Translations under genes and position numbers: made by a program
Notes under the pieces: generated by a model
Database searches by the model: none
The model's input: the letters and a program-made list of their open reading frames with translations, nothing else
Told to the model about the DNA's origin: nothing
Part shown: positions 36,201-44,446 of the stretch, in pieces
How the letters are laid out: every line of letters starts with the position of its first letter
How positions within the stretch are numbered: position 1 is the first letter of the stretch
NCBI RefSeq assembly: GCF_021271205.1
Contig: NZ_JAIWKS010000002.1
Coordinates: 1-64,000 of the forward strand
Direction of reading: 5' to 3'
DNA from: Pseudomonas uvaldensis
GTDB lineage: Bacteria > Pseudomonadota > Gammaproteobacteria > Pseudomonadales > Pseudomonadaceae
Length of the DNA stretch: 64,000 nt

Positions 36201-37002
36201 CCTGGCGGTGTCCAAGGAGCACGAAGCGATTCGCTTCCGCGACATCCAGGCCCAGCCGCGCAAGATCATTTCCAGCCCGACCTGGTCCGGCCTGGAAGAC
36301 GATCACGTGAGCTACAACGCCGGCTACACCAACGTGCATGAGTCCATCCCATGGCGCACCATCACCGGTCGCCAGCAGTTCTACCAGGATCACCCCTGGA
36401 TGCAGGCGTTCGGAGAGCAACTGATGAGCTATCGGCCGCCGGTCAACACCCGCACCATCGAGGTGGTCAAGGGCAAGCGCACCAATGGCCATACCGAGAT
36501 CGTCCTGAACTGGATCACCCCGCACCAGAAATGGGGCATCCACAGTACCTACACCGACAACTTGCTGATGCTCACCTTGAGCCGTGGCGGCCCGATCATC
36601 TGGCTCTCGGAAATCGACGCCCGGCGCGCCGGTATCGAGGACAACGACTGGGTCGAGTGCTTCAACGCCAACGGCGCGTTGACTGCTCGTGCGGTGGTCA
36701 GCCAGCGGGTCAAGGAAGGCATGGTGATGATGTACCACGCCCAGGAACGGATCGTGAACGTGCCCGGCGCGGAAACCACCAAGACCCGCGGCGGCCACCA
36801 CAACTCGGTCACCCGCGTCGTGCTCAAGCCGACCCACATGATCGGCGGCTACGCCCAGCAGGCCTACGGCTTCAACTATTACGGCACGGTCGGGTGCAAC
36901 CGCGACGAATTCGTCGTGGTGCGCAAGATGGCCAAGGTCGACTGGCTCGACGGTTCCAGCAGCGATGACCTGCCACGTCCACTGCCGACCGAGCTGGATT
37001 GA
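33235..37002 (+). CDS. narG: Respiratory nitrate reductase alpha subunit (Mo-bisMGD)
   Basis: A 1255-aa catalytic subunit reducing nitrate to nitrite on the cytoplasmic side of the membrane, the usual length. The N-terminal FS0 cluster ligands are His50, Cys54, Cys58 (HGVNCTGSC) and Cys93 (EPRGCPRGASYSW), followed by the molybdopterin-binding WYNSNYIIAWGSNVPQTRTP region, whose Asp ligates Mo in NarG. The start is GTG 33235 with GAGAGGAAGA upstream. It is downstream of the narK genes and tightly followed by narH. The opposite strand carries long open frames that are codon-bias shadows. Confidence 0.97.
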   Translation: MSHLLDQLRFFNRKQGEFSQGHGETRKESRDWENVYRSRWQYDKIVRSTHGVNCTGSCSWKIYVKNGLITWETQQTDYPRTRNDLPNHEPRGCPRGASYSWYIYSANRLKYPKVRKPLLKLWRQARQSLPPVEAWASIVENKAKADSYKSKRGMGGFIRSSWEEVNEIIAAANVYTVKQHGPDRVVGFSPIPAMSMVSYAAGARYLSLIGGACLSFYDWYCDLPPASPMVWGEQTDVPESADWYNSNYIIAWGSNVPQTRTPDAHFFTEVRYKGTKTVAITPDYSEVAKLTDLWLNPKQGTDAALAQAFNHVIFKEFHLDKPSAYFTDYAKRYTDLPVLVMLKPMLGAAPGSGYQPDRFLRASDLTDNLGQDNNPEWKTIALDADGQLVSPQGSIGYRWGEQGKWNILPREGGEGREVDLKLSLIGGDVAEVAFPYFAGESQEHFQHVAGDAVQFRRVPVHSVVLADGSVAKVATVFDLSAANLAIDRGLGGANVAKDYNDASVPGTPAWQEQITGVSREKAIQIAREFADNADKTRGRSMIIVGAAMNHWYHMDMNYRGLINMLMLCGCIGQTGGGWAHYVGQEKLRPQCGWLPLAFGLDWNRPPRQMNGTSFFYGHSSQWRHEKMNMHDVLSPLADKSQFPEHALDYNIRAERAGWLPSAPQLNTNPLHICRKAAAAGLEPKDYVVKSLQDGSLRFACEQPDNPANFPRNMFIWRSNLLGSSGKGHEYMLKYLLGTKNGVMNEDIGKVGHCKPTEAEWVEEGAIGKLDLVTTLDFRMSSTCVYSDIVLPTATWYEKDDMNTSDMHPFIHPLSAAIDPAWESRSDWEIYKGIAKAFSAMAVGHLGVEKDLVTVPLMHDSVGELAQPFGGTDWKTAGVAPQPGKNAPNLQVVERDYPNIYKQFTSLGPLLEKLGNGGKGINWNTDTEVKFLGDLNHREVDSGISQGRPKIDSAIDAAEVILSLAPETNGHVAVKAWAALSEFTGIDHSHLAVSKEHEAIRFRDIQAQPRKIISSPTWSGLEDDHVSYNAGYTNVHESIPWRTITGRQQFYQDHPWMQAFGEQLMSYRPPVNTRTIEVVKGKRTNGHTEIVLNWITPHQKWGIHSTYTDNLLMLTLSRGGPIIWLSEIDARRAGIEDNDWVECFNANGALTARAVVSQRVKEGMVMMYHAQERIVNVPGAETTKTRGGHHNSVTRVVLKPTHMIGGYAQQAYGFNYYGTVGCNRDEFVVVRKMAKVDWLDGSSSDDLPRPLPTELD

Positions 37003-37012
37003 GGAGATTGAT

Positions 37013-38551
37013 ATGAAGATTCGCTCACAAATCGGCATGGTCCTGAACCTGGACAAATGCATCGGCTGCCACACCTGCTCGATCACCTGCAAGAACGTCT
37101 GGACCAGTCGCGAAGGCATGGAGTACGCCTGGTTCAACAACGTCGAGACCAAGCCTGGCATCGGCTACCCCAAGGAATGGGAAAACCAGGACAAGTGGAA
37201 GGGTGGCTGGATCCGCAATGCAGACGGCTCGATCAACCCGCGCATCGGCGGCAAGTTCCGTGTTTTGGCCAACATCTTCGCCAACCCGGACCTGCCAGGC
37301 CTGGACGACTATTACGAACCGTTCGACTTCGACTACCAGCACCTGCACACCGCCCCCCTGGGCGAACACCAGCCGGTCGCACGGCCGCGCTCGGTGGTGT
37401 CGGGCAAGCGCATGGAAAAGATCGAGTGGGGCCCGAACTGGGAGGAAATCCTCGGCACTGAATTCGCCAAGCGGCGCAAGGACAAGAACTTCGACAAGAT
37501 CCAGGCGGACATCTACGGCGAGTACGAAAACACCTTCATGATGTACCTGCCGCGCCTGTGCGAGCACTGCCTGAACCCGGCGTGCGCGGCATCGTGCCCG
37601 AGCGGGGCGATCTACAAGCGCGAAGAGGACGGCATCGTCCTGATCGATCAGGAGAAATGCCGTGGCTGGCGCATGTGCATCAGTGGCTGCCCGTACAAGA
37701 AAATCTATTTCAACTGGAAAAGCGGCAAGTCGGAAAAATGCATCTTCTGCTACCCGCGCATCGAAGCGGGGATGCCGACGGTCTGCGCTGAAACCTGCGT
37801 CGGCCGCATCCGTTATCTCGGCGTGCTGCTGTATGACGCCGACCGTATCAGCGAAGTGGCGAGCACCGCCGATGAAAAGGACCTGTACGAGAAGCAACTG
37901 GAGATTTTCCTCGACCCGAACGACCCGGCGGTGATCCGCCAGGCCCTGGCCGATGGCGTGCCGCAGTCGGTGATCGACTCGGCGCAACGCTCGCCGGTCT
38001 ACAAGATGGCCGTGGATTGGAAGCTCGCGCTGCCATTGCACCCTGAATACCGCACCTTGCCGATGGTCTGGTATGTGCCGCCGCTGTCGCCGATCCAGAA
38101 CGCCGCCGCAGCCGGTACCGTAGGCATGAACGGGGTGATCCCGGACGTCGACAGCCTGCGTATCCCGCTGCGCTACCTGGCCAACCTGCTGACTGCCGGC
38201 GACGAGAAACCGGTGAAGCTGGCCCTCAAACGCTTGCTGGCGATGCGCGCCTACAAGCGTTCCGAACAGGTCGATGGTGTGCAGGACCTCAAGGTGCTGG
38301 CCGATGTCGGGCTGGACGTGAACCAGGTGAACGAGATGTACCGCTACCTGGCGATCGCCAACTACGAGGACCGCTTCGTCGTGCCAAGCGCCCACCGCGA
38401 AGAAGCCATGAGCGACGCGTTCGCCGAACGCTCCGGTTGCGGCTTCAGCTTCGGCAGTGGTTGCAGCGGCAGCTCCGACACCAACATGTTCGGCGGCAAG
38501 AAGGCCAACCGTCGCGACGTGATCAAGACCGTGCAGTTGTGGGAGGACTGA
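37013..38551 (+). CDS. narH: Respiratory nitrate reductase beta subunit (Fe-S)
   Basis: A 512-aa electron-transfer subunit carrying three [4Fe-4S] and one [3Fe-4S] cluster between NarI haems and NarG. Cysteine groups are CIGCHTCSITCK (N-terminus), CEHCLNPACAASCPSG, CRGWRMCISGCPYKK (Trp in place of one Cys, as expected for the [3Fe-4S] site) and CIFCYPRIEAGMPTVCAETC. ATG 37013 follows GAGGAG in the narG-narH gap. The C-terminus has the usual GCGFSFGSGCSG tail. Confidence 0.97.
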   Translation: MKIRSQIGMVLNLDKCIGCHTCSITCKNVWTSREGMEYAWFNNVETKPGIGYPKEWENQDKWKGGWIRNADGSINPRIGGKFRVLANIFANPDLPGLDDYYEPFDFDYQHLHTAPLGEHQPVARPRSVVSGKRMEKIEWGPNWEEILGTEFAKRRKDKNFDKIQADIYGEYENTFMMYLPRLCEHCLNPACAASCPSGAIYKREEDGIVLIDQEKCRGWRMCISGCPYKKIYFNWKSGKSEKCIFCYPRIEAGMPTVCAETCVGRIRYLGVLLYDADRISEVASTADEKDLYEKQLEIFLDPNDPAVIRQALADGVPQSVIDSAQRSPVYKMAVDWKLALPLHPEYRTLPMVWYVPPLSPIQNAAAAGTVGMNGVIPDVDSLRIPLRYLANLLTAGDEKPVKLALKRLLAMRAYKRSEQVDGVQDLKVLADVGLDVNQVNEMYRYLAIANYEDRFVVPSAHREEAMSDAFAERSGCGFSFGSGCSGSSDTNMFGGKKANRRDVIKTVQLWED

Positions 38552-38553
38552 GC

Positions 38554-39309
38554 ATGCGAATTCTCAAGGTGATTTCGTTGCTGCTCGATTACCCGACCGA
38601 GACCCTGGTGGCCGGTCGTGACGAGTTGGAACAGGCGATTCTCCAGGCGCGGGAAATCAGTCCGAATCAACGAGCAGGGTTGTTCGAGCTGCTGGAAGTG
38701 ATTTGCAGCAAGGACCTGATGGACGGCCAGGAACACTACGGCGCGCTGTTTGGCCGTGGCCGTTCGTTGTCGCTGTTGCTGTTCGAACATGTCCATGGCG
38801 AGTCCCGCGACCGCGGCCAGGCCATGGTGGACATGATGGCCCAGTACGAGGAGGCCGGTTTCGCCATCGGCGTCAAGGAACTGCCCGATTACATTCCGCT
38901 GTACCTGGAATTCCTGTCCACCCGCGACGACCTGGAGGCCCGCGAGGGCCTGGCGGACGTCGCGCACTTGCTGGCCTTGCTCGCGGCGCGCCTGGAGGAG
39001 CGCGAAAGCGTTTATGCCAGTTGCTTCCGGGCCTTGTTGCAGATTGCCGGGGCCGAACCCCAGGGCGCGGTCGCCGAACTGCGTGAGCAAGTCAAGGCCG
39101 AGCCCCGGGACGACTCCCTCGAAGCCCTGGACCGGGTCTGGGAAGAAGAGGCGGTGGATTTCATGAAGGCCGAGCAGCAGGACCGCTGCGGCGGGTTGCC
39201 GAACGCGCCGGGCAAGGCCCGGGAAGAAAGCGCGGTGCCGCTGCATTGGGTGGATTTTCAGCATGAAGGGCGGGCCGCTGCGCCTGCCGGGGAGGTAGGC
39301 AATGTCTAA
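38554..39309 (+). CDS. narJ: Nitrate reductase assembly chaperone NarJ
   Basis: A 251-aa cytoplasmic chaperone of the TorD/NarJ group needed for cofactor insertion into NarG and release of NarGH to the membrane. Landmarks are LLLDYPTETL near the start, LFEHVHGESRDRGQAMVDM in the centre and PDYIPLYLEFLS. ATG 38554 is two bases after the narH stop; the frame stays open upstream inside narH but that part is a shadow. It overlaps narI by eight bases. Confidence 0.95.
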   Translation: MRILKVISLLLDYPTETLVAGRDELEQAILQAREISPNQRAGLFELLEVICSKDLMDGQEHYGALFGRGRSLSLLLFEHVHGESRDRGQAMVDMMAQYEEAGFAIGVKELPDYIPLYLEFLSTRDDLEAREGLADVAHLLALLAARLEERESVYASCFRALLQIAGAEPQGAVAELREQVKAEPRDDSLEALDRVWEEEAVDFMKAEQQDRCGGLPNAPGKAREESAVPLHWVDFQHEGRAAAPAGEVGNV

Positions 39310-39982
39310 GTGGGATCTGTTGTTGTTCGGGGTTTATCCCTACGTCGCCCTGGCGATCTGCCTGATTGGCAGCTGGGCGCGGTTCGACCTGTCCCAGTAC
39401 ACCTGGAAGGCCGGCTCCAGCCAGATGCTCAGCAAGGGCGGCATGCGTGTGGCGAGCAACCTGCTCCACGTCGGCGTGTTGTTCGTACTGGCGGGCCACT
39501 TCGTCGGCCTGCTGACGCCTTCGGCCATCTACCACCACGTGCTGAGCACCGAGAACAAGCAATTGCTGGCGATGCTGTCCGGTGGTTTCTTCGGTGTGCT
39601 GGGCCTGATCGGTTTGCTGATGCTGCTCAACCGCCGCCTCACTGACCCACGGGTTCGCGCCACGTCCAACACCTCGGACATCCTGGTGCTCGTCGTGCTG
39701 CTGGTGCAACTGGTGCTCGGCCTGATGACCATCGTCGCCTCCACGGCGCACATGGACGGCTCGGTGATGGTGATGCTGGCCGACTGGGCCCAGAACACCG
39801 TACTGCTGCGTCCGGTGCAAGCCGCTACTTCGATAGCGCCGGTCGGCCTGGTCTACAAGCTCCACGTGCTGTTGGGCCTGACTCTGTTCGTGCTGTTCCC
39901 GTTCACCCGTCTGGTCCACATCGTCAGCGCGCCGGTCTGGTACCTGGGACGTCGTTATCAAATCGTTCGGCAGAAGTTCTGA
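39302..39982 (+). CDS. narI: Respiratory nitrate reductase gamma subunit (cytochrome b)
   Basis: A 226-aa inner-membrane dihaem cytochrome b that oxidises quinol and passes electrons to NarH. Five hydrophobic helices are visible, starting with FGVYPYVALAICLIGSWAR. Histidines in LLHVGVLFVLAGHFVGL and in the last helices (YKLHVLLGL, TRLVHIVSAP) are the haem ligands expected for the family. AGGAGG-like text lies before ATG 39302 inside narJ. Length matches E. coli NarI (225 aa). Confidence 0.96.
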   Translation: MSKWDLLLFGVYPYVALAICLIGSWARFDLSQYTWKAGSSQMLSKGGMRVASNLLHVGVLFVLAGHFVGLLTPSAIYHHVLSTENKQLLAMLSGGFFGVLGLIGLLMLLNRRLTDPRVRATSNTSDILVLVVLLVQLVLGLMTIVASTAHMDGSVMVMLADWAQNTVLLRPVQAATSIAPVGLVYKLHVLLGLTLFVLFPFTRLVHIVSAPVWYLGRRYQIVRQKF

Positions 39983-39992
39983 GGAGACGATC

Positions 39993-40961
39993 ATGGCAAG
40001 TGGATGCGGATGTGGTGGCGGTAACGGCGGCGGTGGTGGTTGTGGTTCTTCGGCTAAAGCGGCACCGGCGGCTGCGCCGGTTGCCGATGCCGATCCGGCG
40101 GGGGCGGTGCAGTTCGAGCCGGCCCAGGCCGGCCTGGCGGCAGTCGACGAAGCGCCGCAGCTGATCGCCAGCAGCGAGCAGGAGTGGCCGATCATCAGTG
40201 TCAACGGGGTCGCTATCAGTCCCCAGTCGATGGCGCTGGAGTTGCAATACCACCCGGCCGAAAGCCGCGAGGAGGCGGTCTATCAGGCCGCACGAGCCCT
40301 GGTGATCCGTGAGCTGTTGCAGCAACGTATCGCCGAGCTGGGCCTGTCGTTGCAGGTCGCCGCCGGTGAAAACGAAGAGGAAGCGGCCACCCGGCTGCTG
40401 CTCGAACGGGAGGTGCAGGTGCCGCAATGCGACGAGGCCACCTGCCGGCGCTACTTCGAGAGCAACCGGGCGCGTTTCCACAGTGCTCCGTTGCTGGCGG
40501 TGCGGCACATCCTGCTCGAATGCGCGCCGGACGATGCCGAGGCCCGCAGCCTGGCTCACGTGCAGGCCGAGCTGTTGCTGGAACGCCTGGATCAGCATCC
40601 GGGCAGCTTCGCCGAGCTGGCCCAGAAGTACTCGGCGTGCCCCTCCAAGGAGCAGGGCGGGTCGCTGGGGCAGATCAGCAAGGGCCAGACCGTGCCGGAG
40701 CTGGAGCGTCAGCTGTTCACCCTGCCAGCAGGCCTGGCGGGTAAACCGCTGGAGAGCCGCTACGGCTGGCATGTGATCAGCATCGACCAGCGTATCGAAG
40801 GTCAGCCGCTGCCCTACGAGGCGGTAGCGACGGCGATCCGGACCCAGTTGCAGCAGGGGGTGTGGCAAAAGGCGTTGGTGCAGTACCTGCAAACCCTGAT
40901 TGGTGCGGCGGACATCCGTGGCATTCATCTCCAGGGCGCCGACTCACCGCTGGTGCAGTGA
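39993..40961 (+). CDS. Parvulin-type peptidyl-prolyl isomerase of the nar operon
   Basis: A 322-aa protein with a PpiC/parvulin rotamase domain at about 165-265 ([43 protein letters not shown] ending [14 protein letters not shown]). The N-terminus is unusual: a Cys/Gly-rich stretch ([18 protein letters not shown]) followed by an Ala/Pro linker, without a clear signal peptide. GAGGAGACG precedes ATG 39993, 10 bp after narI. Such PPIase genes occur between narI and moaA in other pseudomonads; a role in NarGHI folding or maturation is likely but unproven. Confidence 0.9.
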   Translation: MASGCGCGGGNGGGGGCGSSAKAAPAAAPVADADPAGAVQFEPAQAGLAAVDEAPQLIASSEQEWPIISVNGVAISPQSMALELQYHPAESREEAVYQAARALVIRELLQQRIAELGLSLQVAAGENEEEAATRLLLEREVQVPQCDEATCRRYFESNRARFHSAPLLAVRHILLECAPDDAEARSLAHVQAELLLERLDQHPGSFAELAQKYSACPSKEQGGSLGQISKGQTVPELERQLFTLPAGLAGKPLESRYGWHVISIDQRIEGQPLPYEAVATAIRTQLQQGVWQKALVQYLQTLIGAADIRGIHLQGADSPLVQ

Positions 40962-40986
40962 GCACCGGGTCAAACAGGGGGTATTC

Positions 40987-41979
40987 ATGAACGCGGTGTT
41001 GCAGGACGGATTTGGGCGCCAGATCGATTATTTGCGGATGTCGGTGACCGATCGTTGTGATTTTCGCTGTGTGTATTGCATGGCGAAAAACATGACCTTC
41101 CTGCCGCGTCAGCAAGTGTTGACCCTGGAGGAATTGCAGCGGCTGGCGCGGTTGTTCGTCGGCATGGGGGTGAAGAAGATTCGCCTGACCGGTGGCGAGC
41201 CGCTGATCCGTCCCGGCATCGTCGGGTTGTGTCGCGACATCGCGGCACTGCCCGGCCTGCGGGAGTTGGTGATGACCAGCAACGGTTCGCAGTTGGGCCG
41301 CCTGGCCCGGCCGCTGGTGGACGCTGGCGTCAAGCGCATGAACATCAGCCTCGACAGTCTCGATGGCGAGCGCTTTCGGGCGATCACCCGCAACGGCAAC
41401 CTGGATCAGGTGCTGGCGGGCATCGAGGCGGCGAAGGCGGCGGGGTTCGAGCGGATCAAGCTCAATTGCGTGGTGATGAAGGGGCGCAACTTCGATGAAG
41501 TCCCGGCGTTGGTGCAATACGCCGTCGAACAGCGCATCGACATCAGCTTCATCGAGGAAATGCCCTTGGGGGAGGTGGGGCGTTCCCGGGGCGAGGCGTT
41601 CTGTTCCAGCGACGAGGTAAAGGCTGCGATCGCCAGCCGTTATCGGCTGCTCGACAGCGCCGAAACCAGCGGCGGGCCGGCGCGCTATGTGCGCCTGGAG
41701 CGTCACCCGGACACCCGCATCGGTTTTATTTCCCCCAATACCCATAACTTCTGCGCCAGTTGCAACCGGGTGCGCATGACCGTTGAAGGGCGGCTGCTGC
41801 TCTGCCTCGGTCAGGAAGATTCCCTAGACCTGCGGGGCTTGCTGCGGCGCTATCCGCTGGATGACCAGCCGGTGATCCACGCGGTGCAACAAGCGCTGCG
41901 CGGCAAACCGCTGCGCCATGACTTCAACCCCGGTGGCGAGGTGCAGATTGTGCGGTTCATGAACATGAGTGGGGGTTAG
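40987..41979 (+). CDS. moaA: GTP 3',8-cyclase MoaA (molybdenum cofactor synthesis)
   Basis: A 330-aa radical SAM enzyme for the first step of molybdopterin synthesis. The N-terminal [4Fe-4S] site is CDFRCVYC, with [13 protein letters not shown] next; the C-terminal cluster Cys are in [19 protein letters not shown]; and the protein ends in the characteristic Gly-Gly (NMSGG). The start is ATG 40987, 25 bp after the isomerase gene. As last gene of the nar operon it supplies Mo cofactor capacity for NarG under anaerobic conditions; another moaA copy elsewhere in the genome is usual. Confidence 0.95.
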   Translation: MNAVLQDGFGRQIDYLRMSVTDRCDFRCVYCMAKNMTFLPRQQVLTLEELQRLARLFVGMGVKKIRLTGGEPLIRPGIVGLCRDIAALPGLRELVMTSNGSQLGRLARPLVDAGVKRMNISLDSLDGERFRAITRNGNLDQVLAGIEAAKAAGFERIKLNCVVMKGRNFDEVPALVQYAVEQRIDISFIEEMPLGEVGRSRGEAFCSSDEVKAAIASRYRLLDSAETSGGPARYVRLERHPDTRIGFISPNTHNFCASCNRVRMTVEGRLLLCLGQEDSLDLRGLLRRYPLDDQPVIHAVQQALRGKPLRHDFNPGGEVQIVRFMNMSGG

Positions 41980-42005
41980 GCATTTACCTGGCAGACACCA
42001 AAACA

Positions 42006-42101
42006 CCCTGTGGGAGCGGGCTTGCTCGCGAAGGCGGTGGGTCAGTCGCTGAAGATGTTGACTGATCTGACGCCTTCGCGAGCAAGCCCGCTCCCACAGG
42101 G
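42006..42101. repeat. REP inverted repeat (31-bp perfect arms)
   Basis: Arms 42006-42036 and 42071-42101 are exact reverse complements (31 bp), enclosing a 34-base spacer. The core word is TGTGGGAGCGGGCTTGCTCG. It lies directly after moaA and before the nrdD promoter, where it can insulate or stabilise the nar operon 3' end. Confidence 0.9.
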
Positions 42102-42138
42102 AATGTTGATGAGTTAGCTTTCAGACCACCCCCAATTC

Positions 42139-42152
42139 TTGACATCAATCAA
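42139..42152. promoter_or_regulatory. ANR/FNR box before nrdD
   Basis: TTGACATCAATCAA fits TTGAY-N4-ATCAA in 14 bases. A TGCATATT -10-like element at 42184 is at the right distance. It predicts oxygen-limited induction of the nrdD operon, whose enzyme is oxygen-sensitive. Confidence 0.85.
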
Positions 42153-42237
42153 TTTCAATTAAACCTATCGGGCCTAACATTACTGCATATTGTGTCTTTA
42201 TAGCTAAATATATCTATATGTAGTGTCTGGAGCCCAA

Positions 42238-44253
42238 ATGCAGAGCACATTGATCTCAGTAGGATGTAACCGCTTGCACAAGCGCGACGGCAGTGTGGTT
42301 GCCTTCGACGCGGACAAGATCCGCCAGGCGTTGATCGCCGCTGGCAAGGCCACTGGCGAATACGCCGAAGCCGAGGCCGAACAATTGCTCGAAGCCGTGT
42401 TGGCTCGATTGGAAGGACAGACACGCTTGAACGTCGAGCAGATCCAGGACCGCGTCGAACGCGTTCTGATGGACGCCGGGTATTTCCTGTCCATGCGCGC
42501 CTATATCGTCTATCGCGAGCAACATGGTCGCCTGCGCCGGGACCGCCGTACCCTGGTGGAAGTCGCCACGTCGATGAACGAATACCTGGACCGCGAAGAC
42601 TGGCGCGTGCAGGCCAACGCCAACCAGGGTTACTCCCTCGGTGGGTTGATCCTGAACGTGTCGGGCAAGGTCACCGCCAACTACTGGCTGGACGAGGTCT
42701 ACAGCCAGGCCATCGGCGAGGCCCACCGCGAGGCCGACTTGCATATCCACGACCTGGACATGCTCGCCGGTTACTGCGCCGGCTGGTCGCTGCGCACCTT
42801 GCTGCATGAAGGCCTCAACGGTGTGCCAGGGCGGGTCGAGGCCGGGCCGCCCAAGCACTTGAGCAGTGCCCTGGGGCAGATGGTGAATTTCCTCGGTACC
42901 CTGCAGAACGAGTGGGCCGGCGCCCAGGCGTTCAGCTCGTTCGACACTTATCTGGCCCCTTACGTGCGCAAGGACAACCTCAGCTACGATGAGGTCCGCC
43001 AGTCGTTGCAGGAGTTCATCTACAACCTCAACGTGCCGTCACGCTGGGGCACCCAGACCCCCTTCACCAACCTTACGTTCGACTGGGTCTGCCCTCAGGA
43101 CCTGCGTGAGCAGATCCCGGTGATCGGTGGCGAGGAAATGCCGTTCGCCTATGGCGACCTGCAAGCGGAAATGGAACTGCTCAATCGCGCCTACATCGAG
43201 GTGATGCAAGCCGGCGATGCGAAAGGGCGAGTGTTCACCTTTCCGATCCCGACCTACAACATCACCCATGACTTTCCGTGGGACAGCGAGAACGCCGACC
43301 GGCTGTTCGAGATGACCGCCCGCTACGGTTTGCCGTACTTTCAGAATTTCCTCAATTCGGACATGCAGCCCAACCAGGTGCGCTCGATGTGCTGCCGTCT
43401 GCAACTGGACGTTCGCGAACTGCTCAAGCGCGGCGGGGGGTTGTTCGGCTCGGCGGAACAGACCGGCTCCCTGGGTGTGGTGACGATCAACTGCGCACGT
43501 CTGGGCTATTTGTACAAAGGCAACACCAGCGCGTTGTTGCAACGCCTCGATACCCTGATGGAACTGGCCAAGGAGAGTCTGGAGGTCAAGCGCAAGGTCA
43601 TCCAGCATCACATGGATGCCGGCTTGTACCCTTACACCAAGCGCTACCTGGGTACCCTGCGCAATCACTTCTCCACCATCGGCGTGAACGGCCTGCACGA
43701 AATGCTGCGCAATTTCACCGATGACCAGCAGGGCTTGCACACCGAACAGGGCAGGGCGTTTGCCCTCCGGCTGCTGGATCACGTTCGGGCCACGCTGCTG
43801 CGTTTCCAGGAAGAAACCGGCCATCTGTACAACCTGGAAGCCACCCCCGCCGAAGGCACCACTTACCGTTTCGCCAAGGAGGACCTCAAGCGCTTCCCGG
43901 ACATCTTGCAGGCCGGTAGCCCGGTCGCTCCGTATTACACCAACTCCTCGCAACTGCCGGTGGGCTTCACCGACGATCCGTTCGAAGCCCTGGAGCTGCA
44001 AGACGAGCTGCAATGCAAATACACCGGCGGCACCGTGTTGCACCTGTACATGGCCGAGCAGATTTCCTCCACGCAAGCGTGCAAGCAACTGGTGCGCAAG
44101 GCCCTCGGACGTTTCCGGCTGCCGTACCTCACCGTGACACCGACGTTCTCCATCTGCCCGGTTCACGGCTACCTGGCCGGCGAGCATGAGTTCTGCCCCA
44201 AATGTGACGAGGCCCTGCTGCTGCAACAACAGCGCCAGGCCACCGTTCACTGA
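42238..44253 (+). CDS. nrdD: Anaerobic ribonucleoside-triphosphate reductase, main subunit (lacks glycyl-radical tail)
   Basis: A 671-aa class III ribonucleotide reductase core that makes dNTPs without oxygen. An N-terminal ATP-cone (about 12-105), the ten-stranded barrel (LHIHDLDMLAGYCAGWSL; FPIPTYNIT; RSMCCRLQLD) and a C-terminal zinc site (ICPVHGYLAGEHEFCPKCDE) are visible. The protein stops about 15 residues after the zinc site, before the glycyl-radical segment that normally follows on the same chain. That segment is encoded by the next small gene in another frame. ATG 42238 is chosen; the ANR box is 86 bp upstream. Confidence 0.95.
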   Translation: MQSTLISVGCNRLHKRDGSVVAFDADKIRQALIAAGKATGEYAEAEAEQLLEAVLARLEGQTRLNVEQIQDRVERVLMDAGYFLSMRAYIVYREQHGRLRRDRRTLVEVATSMNEYLDREDWRVQANANQGYSLGGLILNVSGKVTANYWLDEVYSQAIGEAHREADLHIHDLDMLAGYCAGWSLRTLLHEGLNGVPGRVEAGPPKHLSSALGQMVNFLGTLQNEWAGAQAFSSFDTYLAPYVRKDNLSYDEVRQSLQEFIYNLNVPSRWGTQTPFTNLTFDWVCPQDLREQIPVIGGEEMPFAYGDLQAEMELLNRAYIEVMQAGDAKGRVFTFPIPTYNITHDFPWDSENADRLFEMTARYGLPYFQNFLNSDMQPNQVRSMCCRLQLDVRELLKRGGGLFGSAEQTGSLGVVTINCARLGYLYKGNTSALLQRLDTLMELAKESLEVKRKVIQHHMDAGLYPYTKRYLGTLRNHFSTIGVNGLHEMLRNFTDDQQGLHTEQGRAFALRLLDHVRATLLRFQEETGHLYNLEATPAEGTTYRFAKEDLKRFPDILQAGSPVAPYYTNSSQLPVGFTDDPFEALELQDELQCKYTGGTVLHLYMAEQISSTQACKQLVRKALGRFRLPYLTVTPTFSICPVHGYLAGEHEFCPKCDEALLLQQQRQATVH

Positions 44254-44284
44254 TTCGATCCATCGACCGCAAGGAGCTTCATCC

Positions 44285-44446
44285 ATGAACGCATCACACA
44301 CCGTTCCACAGGCACAGCGTCAACGTTGCGAAGTCTGGACCCGCGTGATGGGCTATCACCGTCCGGTGGCGGCTTTCAATCCGGGCAAGCAGTCCGAACA
44401 CCGCGAGCGGGTGCACTTCACCGAACGCGCGGCCGGGCGTCCATGA
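44285..44446 (+). CDS. Small separate glycyl-radical subunit of anaerobic RNR
   Basis: A 53-aa protein whose centre (CEVWTRVMGYHRPVAAFNPG, then KQSEHRERVHF) matches the C-terminal radical loop of NrdD, with the radical glycine at residue 23 in RVMGYHRPV. It is in a different frame from nrdD, separated by 31 bases, and has its own AAGGAG ribosome site seven bases before ATG 44285, so it looks like a true split gene rather than a frameshift. It overlaps nrdG as ATGA. It should associate with the NrdD core after activation by NrdG, in the manner of GrcA on damaged pyruvate formate-lyase (inference). Confidence 0.88.
   Translation: MNASHTVPQAQRQRCEVWTRVMGYHRPVAAFNPGKQSEHRERVHFTERAAGRP

Noticed and set aside
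34288..37161. A 957-codon open frame antisense to narG
   Set aside because: It mirrors narG codon bias in high-GC DNA, has no ribosome site and shows no family motif; narG and narH on the other strand are certain.
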